A stretch of 64,000 nucleotides of DNA, from positions 4,464,001 through 4,528,000 of the forward strand of contig NZ_CP014007.2 of assembly GCF_001658025.2 (NCBI RefSeq), written 5' to 3'. This document shows, in pieces, positions 18,639 to 30,387 of the stretch. The position numbers were made by a program, and so were the translations under genes. Numbering within the stretch: the first letter of the stretch is position 1; every line of letters starts with the position of its first letter. The notes under the pieces were generated by a model. That model was not told where the DNA came from, did no database searches, and was given only the letters and a program-made list of their open reading frames with translations. The DNA is from Kosakonia oryzae (lineage in GTDB: Bacteria > Pseudomonadota > Gammaproteobacteria > Enterobacterales > Enterobacteriaceae).

Positions 18639-19381
18639 TGCACACCCACATCCTTTTTGAACACCCGCTTAACGAAAAGATGCGCACCTGGCTGCGTGTC
18701 GAATTTCTGCTTCAGCAACTCACCGCCCGTTTACCATTGGGCGACCATGCTGATGCACTGCACTTTTTCCGTAACGTCGGTGATTTACTGGATGTGTTCG
18801 AACGCGGCGATACGCGTACAGAATTACTGAAAGAGCTGGAACGTCAGCAGCGCAAATTGCGAGCCTGGAGCGAAGTGGAGGGTGTCGATCTCAATCGTAT
18901 CGAATCCCTGCGCCAGCAACTGAAACAGAGCGGCAATATCCTGATGGCTGCGCCACGCATTGGCCAGCTTTTACGTGAAGACCGATTAATTGCGCTGGTG
19001 CGCCAGCGTCTGAGTATCCCCGGCGGGTGTTGCAGTTTTGATCTGCCCACGCTGCATATGTGGCTGCATTTGCCGCAGGAGCAACGTGATGCGCAGGTCG
19101 CGGTCTGGCTGGAAAGCCTCGATCCGCTCAAATCAACGCTGCAATTAATTCTCGATCTGATCCGCAATGCCGCGCCGTTCCGCCATCAGACGAGCCTGAA
19201 TGGTTTTTATCAGGATAATGGCGAAGATGCTGATTTACTGCGTCTGAAACTGACGCTACGGGATCGGCTGTATCCGCAAATTTCCGGGCATAAGAGCCGT
19301 TTTGCTATCCGCTTTTTACCCCTCGACAGCGAAAACGGGATCGTGCCGGAACGGCTGGATTTTGAACTGGCCTGTTGTTAA
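18638..19381 (+). CDS. zapD: Cell division protein ZapD (FtsZ-bundling)
   Basis: ZapD is a cytosolic dimeric protein that binds the conserved C-terminal tail of FtsZ and cross-links protofilaments. It has 247 residues. The N-terminus ([24 protein letters not shown]) and the helical then beta-rich organisation match the ZapD family; [13 protein letters not shown] and the C-terminal [16 protein letters not shown] are recognisable blocks. It is translationally coupled to coaE (one-base overlap) and is followed by yacG after 9 nt. Its partner ftsZ is about 5 kb away on the other strand. Confidence 0.95.
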   Translation: MHTHILFEHPLNEKMRTWLRVEFLLQQLTARLPLGDHADALHFFRNVGDLLDVFERGDTRTELLKELERQQRKLRAWSEVEGVDLNRIESLRQQLKQSGNILMAAPRIGQLLREDRLIALVRQRLSIPGGCCSFDLPTLHMWLHLPQEQRDAQVAVWLESLDPLKSTLQLILDLIRNAAPFRHQTSLNGFYQDNGEDADLLRLKLTLRDRLYPQISGHKSRFAIRFLPLDSENGIVPERLDFELACC

Positions 19382-19390
19382 GGAGCCAAT

Positions 19391-19585
19391 ATGACTGAAA
19401 CAACCATTGTTAACTGCCCAACCTGCGGGAAATCTGTCGTCTGGGGCGAAATCAGCCCGTTTCGCCCCTTCTGTTGCAAACGCTGCCAGCTCATCGATCT
19501 GGGAGAATGGGCCGCGGAAGAGAAACGCATCCCCAGCTCTGGCGACCTGTCAGACAGCGATGAATGGAGCGAAGAGCAACAGTAA
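19391..19585 (+). CDS. yacG: DNA gyrase inhibitor YacG
   Basis: YacG is a small zinc protein that binds the C-terminal part of GyrB and inhibits gyrase. It has 64 residues. The zinc site is formed by Cys9 and Cys12 (NCPTCGK) and Cys28 and Cys32 (FCCKRC); an extra Cys29 replaces a Ser that I remember in E. coli. The conserved [16 protein letters not shown] and an acidic tail follow. AAGGAG precedes the start. It is the last gene of the coaE-zapD-yacG unit and converges with mutT. Confidence 0.94.
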   Translation: MTETTIVNCPTCGKSVVWGEISPFRPFCCKRCQLIDLGEWAAEEKRIPSSGDLSDSDEWSEEQQ

Positions 19586-19608
19586 TATTTTTGCCGCTGG
19601 CGCACCGC

Positions 19609-19998
19609 TTAACGCTGCGCCAGCCGGTTAATAATGGGTTCGTTAGCCGGCGGGAAATCTTCCGCTTTCAGCATCTGTTGTGCTATCCACTCTCCCGGCT
19701 GTCCCTCTTTTCCCCACGGTTCCCCTTCCCAGCTCTCAACCAGCCAGAACCACAGCGTGATATGGCGATCGGGAAACTGATACTCCAGCTTATCAAACAG
19801 TGTTGCGCTCAGCGGCGTAATACCGACCTCTTCCTGTAATTCACGGCTCATCGCCTGTTCCGGCGTTTCACCCTCTTCTATTTTACCGCCCGGAAACTCC
19901 AGTTTATTCGCCATGTGCGCATCCGCAGCACGGCGCGTAATAAAGATTTCTCCTTGCGGGTTGCGAATGATCCCGACTGCGATGTTGAGTATTTTCAT
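19609..19998 (-). CDS. mutT: 8-oxo-dGTP diphosphatase MutT
   Basis: MutT hydrolyses 8-oxo-dGTP to the monophosphate and so prevents A:T to C:G transversions. It has 129 residues. The complete Nudix box spans residues 38-60 (GX5EX7REUXEEXGU, with Glu44, Arg52, Glu53, Glu56 and Glu57). The substrate-recognition blocks ANKLEFPGGK and PDRHITLWFWLV are conserved. It follows secA on the same strand but is separated from it by a strong palindromic terminator. Confidence 0.96.
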   Translation of the reverse strand: MKILNIAVGIIRNPQGEIFITRRAADAHMANKLEFPGGKIEEGETPEQAMSRELQEEVGITPLSATLFDKLEYQFPDRHITLWFWLVESWEGEPWGKEGQPGEWIAQQMLKAEDFPPANEPIINRLAQR

Positions 19999-20012
19999 TA
20001 GGCAGGCTCCAT

Positions 20013-20042
20013 AAAAAAGGCGCAGATATCTGCGCCTTTTAC
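20013..20042 (-). terminator. Perfect-palindrome terminator between secA and mutT
   Basis: AAAAGGCGCAGAT at 20015-20027 is followed directly by its exact reverse complement (20028-20040), a 26-bp perfect palindrome. On the minus strand the right arm runs into TTTTTT. It would terminate secM-secA transcription before mutT, at least in part. Confidence 0.85.
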
Positions 20043-20057
20043 ATTTTTATCAAAAGG

Positions 20058-22763
20058 TTATGCTAAACGGCCGTGGCACTGTTTGTATTTTTTACCCGAA
20101 CCGCAAGGGCATGGATCGTTACGCCCCACTTTACGCTCGCCCGTCTGCGCAGCAAGTTCTGCGGCCGCTGCAGATTCATCATCCTGATGGCTCAGCTGTT
20201 GCATTTGTGCCAGACGCTCAGCCTCCTGGCGACGCTGCTGCTCCATCGCTTCCACCTCTTCCGGCATACGTACCTGCACCTTGCTCAGCGTGCTGATCAC
20301 TTCATATTTCAGCGACTCCAGCATCGCGGCAAACATGGCGAAGGATTCGCGTTTGTACTCCTGCTTCGGATCTTTTTGCGCGTAGCCACGCAGATGGATA
20401 CCCTGACGCAGGTAATCCATGGCTGCCAGATGCTCTTTCCACAGGGAATCCAGCGTCTGCAACATCACGCCTTTTTCAAAGTGACGCATCATTTCCGCAC
20501 CTACCACGTCTTCTTTACGTTGGTAAGTTTCAACGGCGTTCTGCAGGATGCGCTCGCGCAACGTCTCTTCATGCAGATCCGGCTCTTTATCCAGCCATTC
20601 AGCAATCGGCAGATCGAGATCGAAATCGTTTTTCAGGCGTTCCTGCAGACCCGGGATATCCCACATCTCTTCCAGAGACTGCGGCGGAATATGCGCGTCG
20701 ATGGTCGCTTTGAAAACGTCCTCGCGAATGCTGTTGATGGTTTCGCTCACGTCAGACACATCCAGCAGTTCGTTACGCTGAGTATAAATAGCACGGCGCT
20801 GATCGTTGGCAACATCATCATATTCCAGCAGCTGCTTACGAATATCGAAGTTGCGGCTTTCCACTTTACGCTGCGCGTTGGCAATCGCCTTGGTAACCCA
20901 CGGGTGCTCAATCGCTTCGCCCGGTTTCATCCCCAGCTTACGCATCATGCCGGAAACACGATCGGAGGCGAAAATACGCATCAGCGCATCTTCCATGGAG
21001 AGGTAGAAACGGGAAGAACCGGCATCGCCCTGACGACCGGAACGACCGCGCAACTGGTTATCAATACGACGAGATTCGTGACGCTCGGTACCGATAATGT
21101 GCAGACCGCCAGAGGCCAGTACGGCATCATGGCGTACCTGCCAGTCCGCTTTCACTTTTGCGATTTGCTCTTCGGTCGGGTTTTCAATCTCAGCCAGTTC
21201 TGCCTGCCAGCTACCGCCCAGCATAATATCCGTACCACGGCCCGCCATGTTGGTAGCAATGGTTACCGTGCCTGGGTAACCCGCCTGAGCAACGATATCG
21301 GCCTCTTTGGCGTGGAATTTGGCGTTCAGTACGTTGTGCTTGATACCCGCTTTGGTCAGTTCCTGAGAGACAACCTCTGATTTTTCAATGGAGATAGTCC
21401 CCACCAGCACCGGTTGGCCCTTGGCGGTACGCTCTTTAATATCTTCGATAATGGCCTGGATTTTTTCCGCTTCGGTCATGTAGACCAGATCCGCCATATC
21501 TTTACGGATCATCGGACGGTTTGTCGGCACAACAACCGTATCCAGTTTATAGATCGAGCTGAATTCAAATGCTTCGGTATCTGCCGTACCGGTCATACCG
21601 GCCAGTTTTTCATACAGACGGAAATAGTTCTGGAAGGTAATGGAAGCCAGCGTCTGGTTTTCATTCTGAATTTCCACGCCTTCTTTGGCTTCAACAGCCT
21701 GATGCAGACCGTCAGACCAGCGACGCCCTTGCATTGTACGGCCGGTGTGTTCATCAACGATGATCACTTCGCCATCTTTAACAATGTAATCCACGTCGCG
21801 GGTGAACAGTGCATGAGCACGCAGCGCAGCGGTGACGTGGTGCATCAGCATAATGTTGGCCGGGGAGTAGAGTGACTCGCCCTCCTCCATAATGCCTTCT
21901 TTTACCAGCAGCTCTTCAATCAGCACCAGGCCGCGTTCAGTCAGCGTTACCTGACGCGCTTTCTCATCCACCGAGAAGTGGCCTTCGCCCTGGAAAGTGT
22001 CAGAATCCTCTTTCTCCTGACGAACCAGGTAAGGAATGATTTTGTTCACTTTTTTGTAGAGCTCAGAGCTGTCTTCTGCAGGCCCGGAGATGATCAGCGG
22101 GGTGCGCGCTTCATCGATGAGGATGGAGTCAACCTCATCCACCAGCGCATAGTGCAGTTTACGCTGTACGCGCTCTTCAGGGCTGAACGCCATGTTATCG
22201 CGCAGGTAGTCAAAGCCGTATTCGTTGTTGGTGCCGTAGGTAATATCGGCTGCGTAAGCTTCACGCTTGGCAACAGCAGGCATACCTGGCAGGTTAATAC
22301 CCACTGTCAGGCCGAGGAACTCAAACAATGGACGGTTGTTTTCGGCATCACGCTGCGCCAGATAATCGTTCACCGTCACAACGTGAACGCCTTTACCGCT
22401 CAGGGCATTCAGGTAAGCCGGCAGCGTCGCTGTCAGGGTTTTACCTTCACCAGTACGCATCTCCGCGATACAGCGATCGTTCAGTACCATACCGCCCAAT
22501 AACTGTACGTCAAAGTGGCGCATGCCAAACACACGCTTGCTCGCTTCGCGAACCACCGCAAAAGCTTCAGGCAATAGATTATCTACCGCCTCGCCTTTTT
22601 CCAGACGGGCGCGAAATTCTGCGGTTTTACCTTTCAGCTCTTCATCACTGAGCTGCTCCATGGCCGGTTCCATGGCATTAATCTGAGCGACAACTTTACG
22701 CATGCGACGCAGTGTACGATCGTTGCGGCTACCGAATACTTTCGTTAATAACTTGATTAGCAT
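20058..22763 (-). CDS. secA: Preprotein translocase ATPase SecA
   Basis: SecA drives secretory proteins through SecYEG. It has 901 residues, as in E. coli. The N-terminus [20 protein letters not shown] is followed by nucleotide-binding domain 1 with Walker A MRTGEGKT and DEVD, the preprotein cross-linking domain, nucleotide-binding domain 2 ([25 protein letters not shown] and RGRSGRQGD), the helical scaffold and a flexible linker. The C-terminal zinc domain [13 protein letters not shown] binds SecB. It lies 59 nt downstream of secM, whose stop region and arrest site control its translation. Confidence 0.98.
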   Translation of the reverse strand: MLIKLLTKVFGSRNDRTLRRMRKVVAQINAMEPAMEQLSDEELKGKTAEFRARLEKGEAVDNLLPEAFAVVREASKRVFGMRHFDVQLLGGMVLNDRCIAEMRTGEGKTLTATLPAYLNALSGKGVHVVTVNDYLAQRDAENNRPLFEFLGLTVGINLPGMPAVAKREAYAADITYGTNNEYGFDYLRDNMAFSPEERVQRKLHYALVDEVDSILIDEARTPLIISGPAEDSSELYKKVNKIIPYLVRQEKEDSDTFQGEGHFSVDEKARQVTLTERGLVLIEELLVKEGIMEEGESLYSPANIMLMHHVTAALRAHALFTRDVDYIVKDGEVIIVDEHTGRTMQGRRWSDGLHQAVEAKEGVEIQNENQTLASITFQNYFRLYEKLAGMTGTADTEAFEFSSIYKLDTVVVPTNRPMIRKDMADLVYMTEAEKIQAIIEDIKERTAKGQPVLVGTISIEKSEVVSQELTKAGIKHNVLNAKFHAKEADIVAQAGYPGTVTIATNMAGRGTDIMLGGSWQAELAEIENPTEEQIAKVKADWQVRHDAVLASGGLHIIGTERHESRRIDNQLRGRSGRQGDAGSSRFYLSMEDALMRIFASDRVSGMMRKLGMKPGEAIEHPWVTKAIANAQRKVESRNFDIRKQLLEYDDVANDQRRAIYTQRNELLDVSDVSETINSIREDVFKATIDAHIPPQSLEEMWDIPGLQERLKNDFDLDLPIAEWLDKEPDLHEETLRERILQNAVETYQRKEDVVGAEMMRHFEKGVMLQTLDSLWKEHLAAMDYLRQGIHLRGYAQKDPKQEYKRESFAMFAAMLESLKYEVISTLSKVQVRMPEEVEAMEQQRRQEAERLAQMQQLSHQDDESAAAAELAAQTGERKVGRNDPCPCGSGKKYKQCHGRLA

Positions 22764-22822
22764 AATAAAAATCTCAAACGCTCCGCACGGCGGAACTAAA
22801 AAATGGATAAAAGGCTCTTTTT

Positions 22823-23329
22823 TTAGCTGAAGCGTTGAGGGCCTGCGCGAATACCCTGCACCTGGCTCACCCAGGCGAGCACGCTAAACGCGGCTTGAGG
22901 CGTAGAAGGGATATAAACGGCCAGGCGAACAATCGTCGGCGGCTTGCTTTCCAGCATCAGCAGTGCGCTGAGTGAATCCAGCAATGCCAGATGATGTGCC
23001 TGAATAGGCAGTGGCTCTTCCGTTGCTACAGGTAGCGCCTGAGGCGCCATAGCGAACGAAAGATGACGAATCACGGTACGAATGGCGTGTTGATGCCAGT
23101 AATCGACAGTAAAGTTCGGGCGCCGTTTCGCTTCCAGCAAGGAGAAACTGGTGAAATTGACGTTATTGACGCCATCGTGATTGCGGGTTGTTTCGCGCGC
23201 AGGCTGATGTGGCTCAGCGCTACTGGCAAATGCAGGCAAGCCAAAACTTGCCGCGACCATCCCTAATAAGAGATGCGGCCAGAAATAGCGTCTGCCAAAT
23301 TGTCGCCAGCACGTCAGTATTCCGTTCAC
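22823..23329 (-). CDS. secM: Secretion monitor SecM (arrest peptide)
   Basis: SecM is an exported regulator whose translation arrests until SecA-dependent export pulls it; the stalled ribosome exposes the secA start signal. It has 168 residues from a GTG start at 23327-23329 (family start; no ATG fits). The long signal sequence includes the hydrophobic segment [20 protein letters not shown]. The arrest motif near the end reads [17 protein letters not shown]. The key residues Phe148, Trp153, Gly159, Ile160, Arg161, Ala162, Gly163 and Pro164 are kept, but the residue equivalent to E. coli Ile156 is Val. The middle ([22 protein letters not shown]) is highly conserved. The secA gene follows. Confidence 0.93.
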   Translation of the reverse strand: MNGILTCWRQFGRRYFWPHLLLGMVAASFGLPAFASSAEPHQPARETTRNHDGVNNVNFTSFSLLEAKRRPNFTVDYWHQHAIRTVIRHLSFAMAPQALPVATEEPLPIQAHHLALLDSLSALLMLESKPPTIVRLAVYIPSTPQAAFSVLAWVSQVQGIRAGPQRFS

Positions 23330-23542
23330 CTGCTCCACCCAAAAAATCACGCTTGTCCGATTTTGCTTCTGTCGGTGCCATTTTGCGCCCAAATCTTACC
23401 ACTAAAGCCGCCAGCACCGCAGTAGTATTCAGGCTTCAGAAGGGCGAAATTGACCAGGAAAGCAGCAAACACACCGCTCAAAGCGAAAAAAGAGAAAGTT
23501 CTACATCGAAGTGGGAGAAAGGCCTGGCGGGAGAAAAGCAAA

Positions 23543-23593
23543 TAAAAAACGACTGGTTTCCCTGACCGGAGAGAGTGCCAGGTTAACCAGTCG
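23543..23593 (-). terminator. Intrinsic terminator of lpxC
   Basis: On the minus strand CGACTGGTT (23585-23593) pairs with AACCAGTCG (23550-23558) as a 9-bp stem with a long, partly paired loop, followed by TTTTTT. It ends the long mra-dcw transcript after lpxC. The remaining ~210 bp before secM hold no supportable gene; the secM promoter should be there. Confidence 0.8.
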
Positions 23594-23610
23594 ATTTTAT
23601 GGTTATGGTG

Positions 23611-24588
<978 letters not shown>

Positions 24589-24628
24589 TTAGCACAAAGA
24601 GCGAAGAAGCCCAACTTCCAGTAAATTC

Positions 24629-25777
24629 TTAGTCCGCTTGCTTACGCAGGAACGCCGGAATATCCAGATAATCAGGTTCTTTAGTGGTTTGCGGCGTATT
24701 ATCGTTAACCACTTTCGCTGGTTTCTGCTCCTGTTGCATCGGCTGCATACCATGCTGCTGATAGCGATCCATCACTGGCTGCTGTGCCTGTTTGTTAGTC
24801 ACCAGCGTGATTTCCGGACGTTTGTCCATGCCGATACCTGTCGCAACAACGGTCACACGCAGCTCATCGTTCATATCCGGATCAAGGGACGTACCGATAA
24901 CCACAGTCGCGTTATCAGATGCGAAAGCACGGATAGTGTTACCCACCGTTTCGAACTCATCCAGACGCAGGTCGAAGCCAGCAGTAATGTTAACCAGTAC
25001 ACCGCGAGCGCCAGAAAGATCAATATCTTCCAGCAGCGGGCTGGAAATCGCCATTTCTGCCGCTTCTTCCGCACGATCTTCACCGCTGGCTACACCGGAG
25101 CCCATCATCGCATAGCCCATTTCGGACATTACGGTGCGCACGTCAGCGAAGTCAACGTTCATCAGGCCTGGACGAGTAATCAGCTCAGCAATACCCTGCA
25201 CAGCGCCTTTCAGTACATCGTTCGCTGCACCGAATGCATCAAGCAGAGAAATGCCACGGCCAAGCACTTTCAGTAACTTGTCGTTCGGGATAGTGATCAG
25301 CGAGTCCACATGTTTGGACAGCTCAGTGATACCCTGCTCAGCAAATGCCATGCGCTTCTTGCCTTCAAAATTGAAAGGCTTAGTCACCACAGCAACCGTC
25401 AGGATACCTAAATCTTTAGCGACTTCAGCCACGACAGGAGCCGCACCCGTACCGGTACCACCACCCATGCCTGCCGCGATAAAGACCATGTCAGCGCCTT
25501 CGAGCGCAGCGCGCAGGGCTTCACGATCTTCTTCAGCCGCATTGCGACCAACTTCAGGGTTTGCTCCAGCGCCCAGACCTTTAGTGATGCCACCGCCGAT
25601 CTGAATGGTTTGTCCCACCGCTGTTTTACGCAACGCCTGCGCGTCGGTATTCACGGCGAAGAATTCCACACCCTCAATGCGCTCGCGCACCATATGCTCT
25701 ACGGCGTTGCCACCGCCGCCACCGACGCCGATGACTTTAATCACCGCGTCGTTGGTTAATTCCATCGGTTCAAACAT
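24629..25777 (-). CDS. ftsZ: Cell division GTPase FtsZ
   Basis: FtsZ is a tubulin homologue that assembles into the Z ring at midcell. It has 382 residues. The GTP-binding signature GGGTGTG is at residues 105-111, and the T7 synergy-loop region ([15 protein letters not shown]) is present. A variable Gln/Pro-rich linker ([19 protein letters not shown]) leads to the conserved C-terminal peptide [14 protein letters not shown], which binds FtsA, ZipA and ZapD. It lies 63 nt downstream of ftsA and is followed by lpxC. In E. coli it has several promoters inside ftsQ and ftsA; I have not tried to place them here. Confidence 0.98.
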   Translation of the reverse strand: MFEPMELTNDAVIKVIGVGGGGGNAVEHMVRERIEGVEFFAVNTDAQALRKTAVGQTIQIGGGITKGLGAGANPEVGRNAAEEDREALRAALEGADMVFIAAGMGGGTGTGAAPVVAEVAKDLGILTVAVVTKPFNFEGKKRMAFAEQGITELSKHVDSLITIPNDKLLKVLGRGISLLDAFGAANDVLKGAVQGIAELITRPGLMNVDFADVRTVMSEMGYAMMGSGVASGEDRAEEAAEMAISSPLLEDIDLSGARGVLVNITAGFDLRLDEFETVGNTIRAFASDNATVVIGTSLDPDMNDELRVTVVATGIGMDKRPEITLVTNKQAQQPVMDRYQQHGMQPMQQEQKPAKVVNDNTPQTTKEPDYLDIPAFLRKQAD

Positions 25778-25840
25778 AATTTCTCTCCGTTTTGTGCCTG
25801 TCGCCTGAGACCGCTAATTTTCTGCGCTCTCTGAAAAAAA

Positions 25841-27097
25841 TTAAAACTCTTTTCGCAGCCAGCTGTTGATTCGTTTGAACCATGACCCTACTGACGCGCG
25901 TTTTTCCACTTCTGCTTCACCACTGAGATGCGTCTCTTTTCCGTAGTGCAGCAACCCTACAGCCGTTGAGTAATACGGCTCCTGGGCATAATCGGTCAAG
26001 CCAGTAATGTTGAGCGGCGCACCAATACGCACCTGCGTATGGAAAACGCGCTGTGCACAGGCCGCAAGGCCTTCCATTTGCGCCGCGCCGCCGGTCAACA
26101 CAATCCCCGCCGCCAGGTGATGCTTAACACCCTGCTGGCGAAGCTGTTCCTGCAACTGCAAAATCTCATCGTTAACCAGATTGAGCAACTCGGTATAGCG
26201 AGGCTCAATCACGTCTGCCAGCGTCTGACGCTGCAAACTGCGCGGCGGACGACCACCCACGCTGGGTACTTCAACGCTTTCATCTTTACCGACTAACGAC
26301 CCCAGCGCACAACCGTGGCGAACTTTGATCGCCTCTGCATCACTGGGCGGCGTACCGAAAGCGTAAGCAATATCGCTAGTGACCACGTTCCCTGCATAAG
26401 GGATTACTTTCGTGTGGCGCAGCGCGCCGCCAGTATAGACCGCCATGTCCATTGTACCACCACCGATGTCAACAACGCAGACGCCCAGTTCTCGTTCGTC
26501 TTCCGTCAACACCGAATAGCTGGAGGCCAGTCCGGCGAAAATAAGTTGGTCAACTTTCAACCCACATCGTTCAACGGCTTTAACGATGTTTTTTGCCATA
26601 TCGTTATGGCAAGTAATCAAATGTACTTTTGCCTGCATACGTACGCCAGACAGCCCAACCGGGTTTTTGATCCCTTCCTGGTAGTCAATGGCGTATTCCT
26701 GCGGAATCACATGCAGAACACGGTGTTCATCGCGTACACGCACCGATTTGGCGGTATGCACAACGTTCTCTACATCTTCCTGCGTCACTTCCTCTTCCGA
26801 AATCGGCACCATCCCAATTTCGTTCTGGCAGCTAATGTGCTTCCCCGAAAGCGCCAGGTAGACAGAAGAGATCTGGCAATCCGCCATCAATTCAGCCTGA
26901 TCGATAGCGCGCTGTACGCATTTCACTACCGATTCCAGATCGTTCACGCCGCCTTTATCCATACCACGAGACGGGCAACTGCCCACGCCAATGATATTCA
27001 CAATACCGTCGGGCAGAACTTCCCCTACTAAAGCGGCTACCTTCGCGGTGCCAATCTCCAGTCCAACCACCAGTTTTCTGTCCGTCGCCTTGATCAT
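25841..27097 (-). CDS. ftsA: Cell division protein FtsA
   Basis: FtsA is an actin-like ATPase that ties FtsZ filaments to the inner membrane and recruits later division proteins. It has 418 residues, two fewer than E. coli from a small gap before the C-terminal helix. The nucleotide-binding blocks are [16 protein letters not shown] at the N-terminus, [15 protein letters not shown] in the middle and [14 protein letters not shown] later. The C-terminal amphipathic membrane-targeting helix ([15 protein letters not shown]) is intact. The start overlaps the ftsQ stop by four bases. Confidence 0.97.
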   Translation of the reverse strand: MIKATDRKLVVGLEIGTAKVAALVGEVLPDGIVNIIGVGSCPSRGMDKGGVNDLESVVKCVQRAIDQAELMADCQISSVYLALSGKHISCQNEIGMVPISEEEVTQEDVENVVHTAKSVRVRDEHRVLHVIPQEYAIDYQEGIKNPVGLSGVRMQAKVHLITCHNDMAKNIVKAVERCGLKVDQLIFAGLASSYSVLTEDERELGVCVVDIGGGTMDMAVYTGGALRHTKVIPYAGNVVTSDIAYAFGTPPSDAEAIKVRHGCALGSLVGKDESVEVPSVGGRPPRSLQRQTLADVIEPRYTELLNLVNDEILQLQEQLRQQGVKHHLAAGIVLTGGAAQMEGLAACAQRVFHTQVRIGAPLNITGLTDYAQEPYYSTAVGLLHYGKETHLSGEAEVEKRASVGSWFKRINSWLRKEF

Positions 27098-27942
27098 TGT
27101 TGTTCTGCCTGTGCCTGATTCTGTTGTGCCTGATTTTGCTGCTGATTCGGTTCCTGAACAGGGGCGGCTTTCCAGCCTACAGCCGCGCCTGAGTCATACC
27201 GTAAATCCACGTAGCTGATCGCCTTACCATCCGTTTGCGCCTGTTGCAGCAGAACCGGATAGAGCTCCACAAAGCGCGCCAGGCGTTTCATTGTATCGCC
27301 ACGACCCAGGTTGAGCCTGATGTCGTTAGTCAGCGTGACCTGCCATGAACGTCGCGCCGTCATCGCCGCTTCTTTTAACGTGAATTTATCCTTCGCCAAC
27401 AATTGCCCCATATCGCGGTAGCCTTGCAATACTTCGCTTTCACTGCCTTCAGGGCCATACAACATGGGCAAAACCTGCTTACTGGTTCGTTCGGACGGCA
27501 CGCTGAACGCATTACCGTCGGCATCGACCATATGCTGATCATTCCACCGCGCAATCGGCACGTATTCAACCAGATGAATCTTCAATTCGTCTGGCCACTG
27601 CTTTCTGACGCTTGCCTGCTTTATCCAGGGCAGACGCTCAATCTGACTCTGAATAATATTGACGTCCTGCGTCATGAAGGTGCCGGGTGCTCCCAGCGCC
27701 AGAATAGACTGACGAATATCATCATTGCGGGTGTAATGACGATCGCCCGTCACCACCAGCTTCGACAACGGCAAGCGTTGTGCATCATCCATCCAACCCA
27801 AAACCACCCAGCCGCTAACAAACACGGTGCACAGCACCGCCAGCAGGAACAAAATCCCTGCAAGACGCGTTCCATTGTTGCGGCGGGAGGTGGTTACAGC
27901 CTCCGCTTCGCGGTTTCGCGTGTTCAGCGCAGCCTGTGACAT
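27094..27942 (-). CDS. ftsQ: Cell division protein FtsQ
   Basis: FtsQ is a bitopic inner-membrane protein that, with FtsL and FtsB, links early and late division proteins. It has 282 residues. A short cytoplasmic tail is followed by a membrane segment ([21 protein letters not shown]), then the POTRA domain beginning [19 protein letters not shown], then the beta domain. The C-terminus is a Gln/Asn/Ala run with an extra repeat compared with E. coli (six residues longer overall), which looks like slippage-type expansion in a disordered tail. The start at 27940-27942 ([10 protein letters not shown]) lies one base after the ddlB stop. Confidence 0.96.
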   Translation of the reverse strand: MSQAALNTRNREAEAVTTSRRNNGTRLAGILFLLAVLCTVFVSGWVVLGWMDDAQRLPLSKLVVTGDRHYTRNDDIRQSILALGAPGTFMTQDVNIIQSQIERLPWIKQASVRKQWPDELKIHLVEYVPIARWNDQHMVDADGNAFSVPSERTSKQVLPMLYGPEGSESEVLQGYRDMGQLLAKDKFTLKEAAMTARRSWQVTLTNDIRLNLGRGDTMKRLARFVELYPVLLQQAQTDGKAISYVDLRYDSGAAVGWKAAPVQEPNQQQNQAQQNQAQAEQQ

Positions 27943-27943
27943 A

Positions 27944-28864
27944 TCACTCCGCCAGATCCAGAATGCGAACAACAAGTTGCGAGAAGCTCAAACCCGCCTG
28001 GCGAGCAGCCATCGGCACCAGGCTGTGGCTCGTCATCCCTGGCGAGGTGTTCGCTTCCAACAAATAAAACTGACCGTCGCTATCCAGCATGGCATCAATT
28101 CGTCCCCAGCCACGGCAACCTAAAAGACGCCAGGCTTTCACTACCAGGGACTGTAATGCCGCCTCTCGCTCCACTTCCAGACCTGATGGGCAGAAATATT
28201 TTGTCTCATCAGAGAGATACTTTGCCTCATAATCATAGAAGATTCCCGCTGGCTGGATACGAATCGACGGTAAAATTTCGTTCCCAAGTATCGCCACGGT
28301 AAATTCCGGGCCACTTAGCCATTTTTCGATCAGAACTTCATCATCATGTTGAAATGCAAGCGCTAATGCCGCATGCAGATCCTCACTTTTATCGACCTTC
28401 GACATTCCAACGCTGGAGCCTTCACGGCTGGGCTTGACAATAACAGGTAACCCCAGTCCATCAATGCGTTGAATATCATCAAAACTTAGGCCTGATTCAA
28501 ACTCACTGCGTTCGAGCGCGACCCATGGCGCAACCGGTAATCCGGCACCCTGCCACAACAATTTGCTGCGCAGTTTATCCATGGAAAGAGCGGATGCCAT
28601 AACACCGCTGCCGGTATATGGCATATCGGTCAGTTCAAGCAGCCCCTGCAGGGTGCCGTCTTCGCCGCCACGACCATGTAACGCAATAAAAGCTTTACTA
28701 AAACCCATCTCTTTCAGGCGGGTGACATCCACATCACGCGGATCCACACCGTGCGCATCCACTCCGCCTTCCCGCAAACCCACCAGCACCGCTGCACCGG
28801 AATTAAGCGAAACTTCACGCTCGGCGGAGGTTCCGCCCAGCAGAACCGCTACTTTCTCAGCCAC
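27944..28864 (-). CDS. ddlB: D-alanine--D-alanine ligase B
   Basis: DdlB makes the D-Ala-D-Ala dipeptide for peptidoglycan precursors. It is an ATP-grasp enzyme of 306 residues. Conserved blocks are [13 protein letters not shown] near the N-terminus, [35 protein letters not shown] and [15 protein letters not shown]. The start codon is GTG (28862-28864) with GAGGAG upstream; no ATG fits, and the start lies inside the last codons of murC (8-nt overlap). Translational coupling is likely. Confidence 0.96.
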   Translation of the reverse strand: MAEKVAVLLGGTSAEREVSLNSGAAVLVGLREGGVDAHGVDPRDVDVTRLKEMGFSKAFIALHGRGGEDGTLQGLLELTDMPYTGSGVMASALSMDKLRSKLLWQGAGLPVAPWVALERSEFESGLSFDDIQRIDGLGLPVIVKPSREGSSVGMSKVDKSEDLHAALALAFQHDDEVLIEKWLSGPEFTVAILGNEILPSIRIQPAGIFYDYEAKYLSDETKYFCPSGLEVEREAALQSLVVKAWRLLGCRGWGRIDAMLDSDGQFYLLEANTSPGMTSHSLVPMAARQAGLSFSQLVVRILDLAE

Positions 28865-30332
28865 GGCGCTCCTCCTCTGTGCTCTGCGGTTTCAGTTTGC
28901 ACTCGGCCAGGCTGCGGGCAATCTTGCCAATATTCCCAGCGCCCTGAATCAGGATCAGGTCATTACCGGTCAGTACCGGCGCCAGCATCGTCGCGACCTG
29001 TGCCGGATCGGACACGAGGATCGGATCAATTTTGCCGCGTCCGCGAATAGTACGGCACAGCGAACGGCTGTCAGCGCCCGGGATAGGCGCTTCACCAGCC
29101 GGATAAACCTCCAGCATCAGCAAAGAATCAACCTGCGTCAGCACATTGGCGAAATCATCGTACAAGTCGCGGGTACGCGTAAAACGGTGCGGCTGAAACA
29201 GCATGACCAGGTTTTTATCCGGCCAGCCCGCGCGCGCTGCTTTAATGGTGGCATCCACTTCTGTCGGGTGATGACCATAGTCATCCACCAGCATGGCGGT
29301 ACCGTTTTTGCCATTCACCGCTTCCAGCGGGAATTCACCTAGGAAATCAAAACGGCGCCCGGTACCCTGGAAGCTTTCCAGTGCGCGAAGGATCGCTTCA
29401 TCTTCGATCCCCTCTTCTGTCGCTACTGCTACCGCCGCCGCCGCGTTCAGCGCATTGTGGCGGCCTGGCGCATTCAGCGTGACACGCAGTTCCGGTTTAT
29501 CCTGGCGCACCAAAGTGAAGTGCCCCTGCGGCCCGACCTGGCGGTAATTTTCTACCCGAACATCAGCATCATCGCTAAATCCGTACGTAGTCGTCTGACG
29601 TCCCACGCGCGGTAGCAATTCGCGGATAACCGGATCGTCCACACACATTACCGCACGGCCATAGAACGGCAGGTTGTGCAGGAAGTTGATAAACGTCGTT
29701 TTTAAATTTTCGAAGTCGCCCTGGTAGGTATCCATATGATCGGCTTCGATATTGGTGACAATCGCCACCATCGGTTGCAGATGCAGGAAGGAGGCGTCGC
29801 TCTCATCGGCTTCTGCAATCAGATAACGGCTGTGACCCAGGCGCGCATGCACCCCAGCGGCTTTCACCAGCCCACCGTTAACAAAAGTCGGGTCCAGCCC
29901 GGCTTCCGCATAAATACTGGCCACCATGGCAGTCGTAGTCGTTTTGCCATGGGTACCGGCAATTGCGATGCCATGACGGAAACGCATTAATTCAGCCAGC
30001 ATCTCCGCACGGCGGATAACCGGAATACGCGCTTCATGCGCCGCGACAATTTCCGGGTTATCGGCGGAAATGGCGCTGGAGACCACAACAACACTGGCAT
30101 CGCTCACATTTTCCGGGCGATGATTGAAATAAATAGTGGCGCCAAGTGCCGCCAGCTGCTGCGTCACAGGATTTGGCGCCAGGTCGGAACCGCTAATCTG
30201 GTAGCCTTCATTGGCCAGCACTTCGGCAATACCGCCCATGCCAGCACCGCCAATGCCGACAAAGTGAATGTGCCGGACACGTCGCATCTCGGGCACTATT
30301 GAACGCAGTTTCGCCAGTTCTTGTGTATTCAT
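28857..30332 (-). CDS. murC: UDP-N-acetylmuramate--L-alanine ligase
   Basis: MurC adds L-alanine to UDP-MurNAc, the first amino acid of the stem peptide. It has 491 residues, the E. coli length. The N-terminal UDP-binding fold carries [17 protein letters not shown], the central domain carries the P-loop [14 protein letters not shown], and the Mur ligase signature DEHxxxP-like [12 protein letters not shown] follows. The C-terminal Rossmann domain includes [18 protein letters not shown]. It sits between murG and ddlB; a 55-nt gap separates it from the murG stop. Confidence 0.97.
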   Translation of the reverse strand: MNTQELAKLRSIVPEMRRVRHIHFVGIGGAGMGGIAEVLANEGYQISGSDLAPNPVTQQLAALGATIYFNHRPENVSDASVVVVSSAISADNPEIVAAHEARIPVIRRAEMLAELMRFRHGIAIAGTHGKTTTTAMVASIYAEAGLDPTFVNGGLVKAAGVHARLGHSRYLIAEADESDASFLHLQPMVAIVTNIEADHMDTYQGDFENLKTTFINFLHNLPFYGRAVMCVDDPVIRELLPRVGRQTTTYGFSDDADVRVENYRQVGPQGHFTLVRQDKPELRVTLNAPGRHNALNAAAAVAVATEEGIEDEAILRALESFQGTGRRFDFLGEFPLEAVNGKNGTAMLVDDYGHHPTEVDATIKAARAGWPDKNLVMLFQPHRFTRTRDLYDDFANVLTQVDSLLMLEVYPAGEAPIPGADSRSLCRTIRGRGKIDPILVSDPAQVATMLAPVLTGNDLILIQGAGNIGKIARSLAECKLKPQSTEEERRG

Positions 30333-30387
30333 TCTCTAAACGCCATCGACTACTTAAATTTGCGCGACGCCAACGCGCCGCCAGTAT

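Noticed and set aside
20073-21380. 435-codon open frame opposite secA
   Set aside because: It is antisense to conserved secA, with no ribosome site or recognisable domain; codon-bias shadow.
23347-23541. 64-codon minus-strand frame between secM and lpxC
   Set aside because: It occupies the region expected to carry the secM promoter, with no ribosome site or homologue that I recognise.
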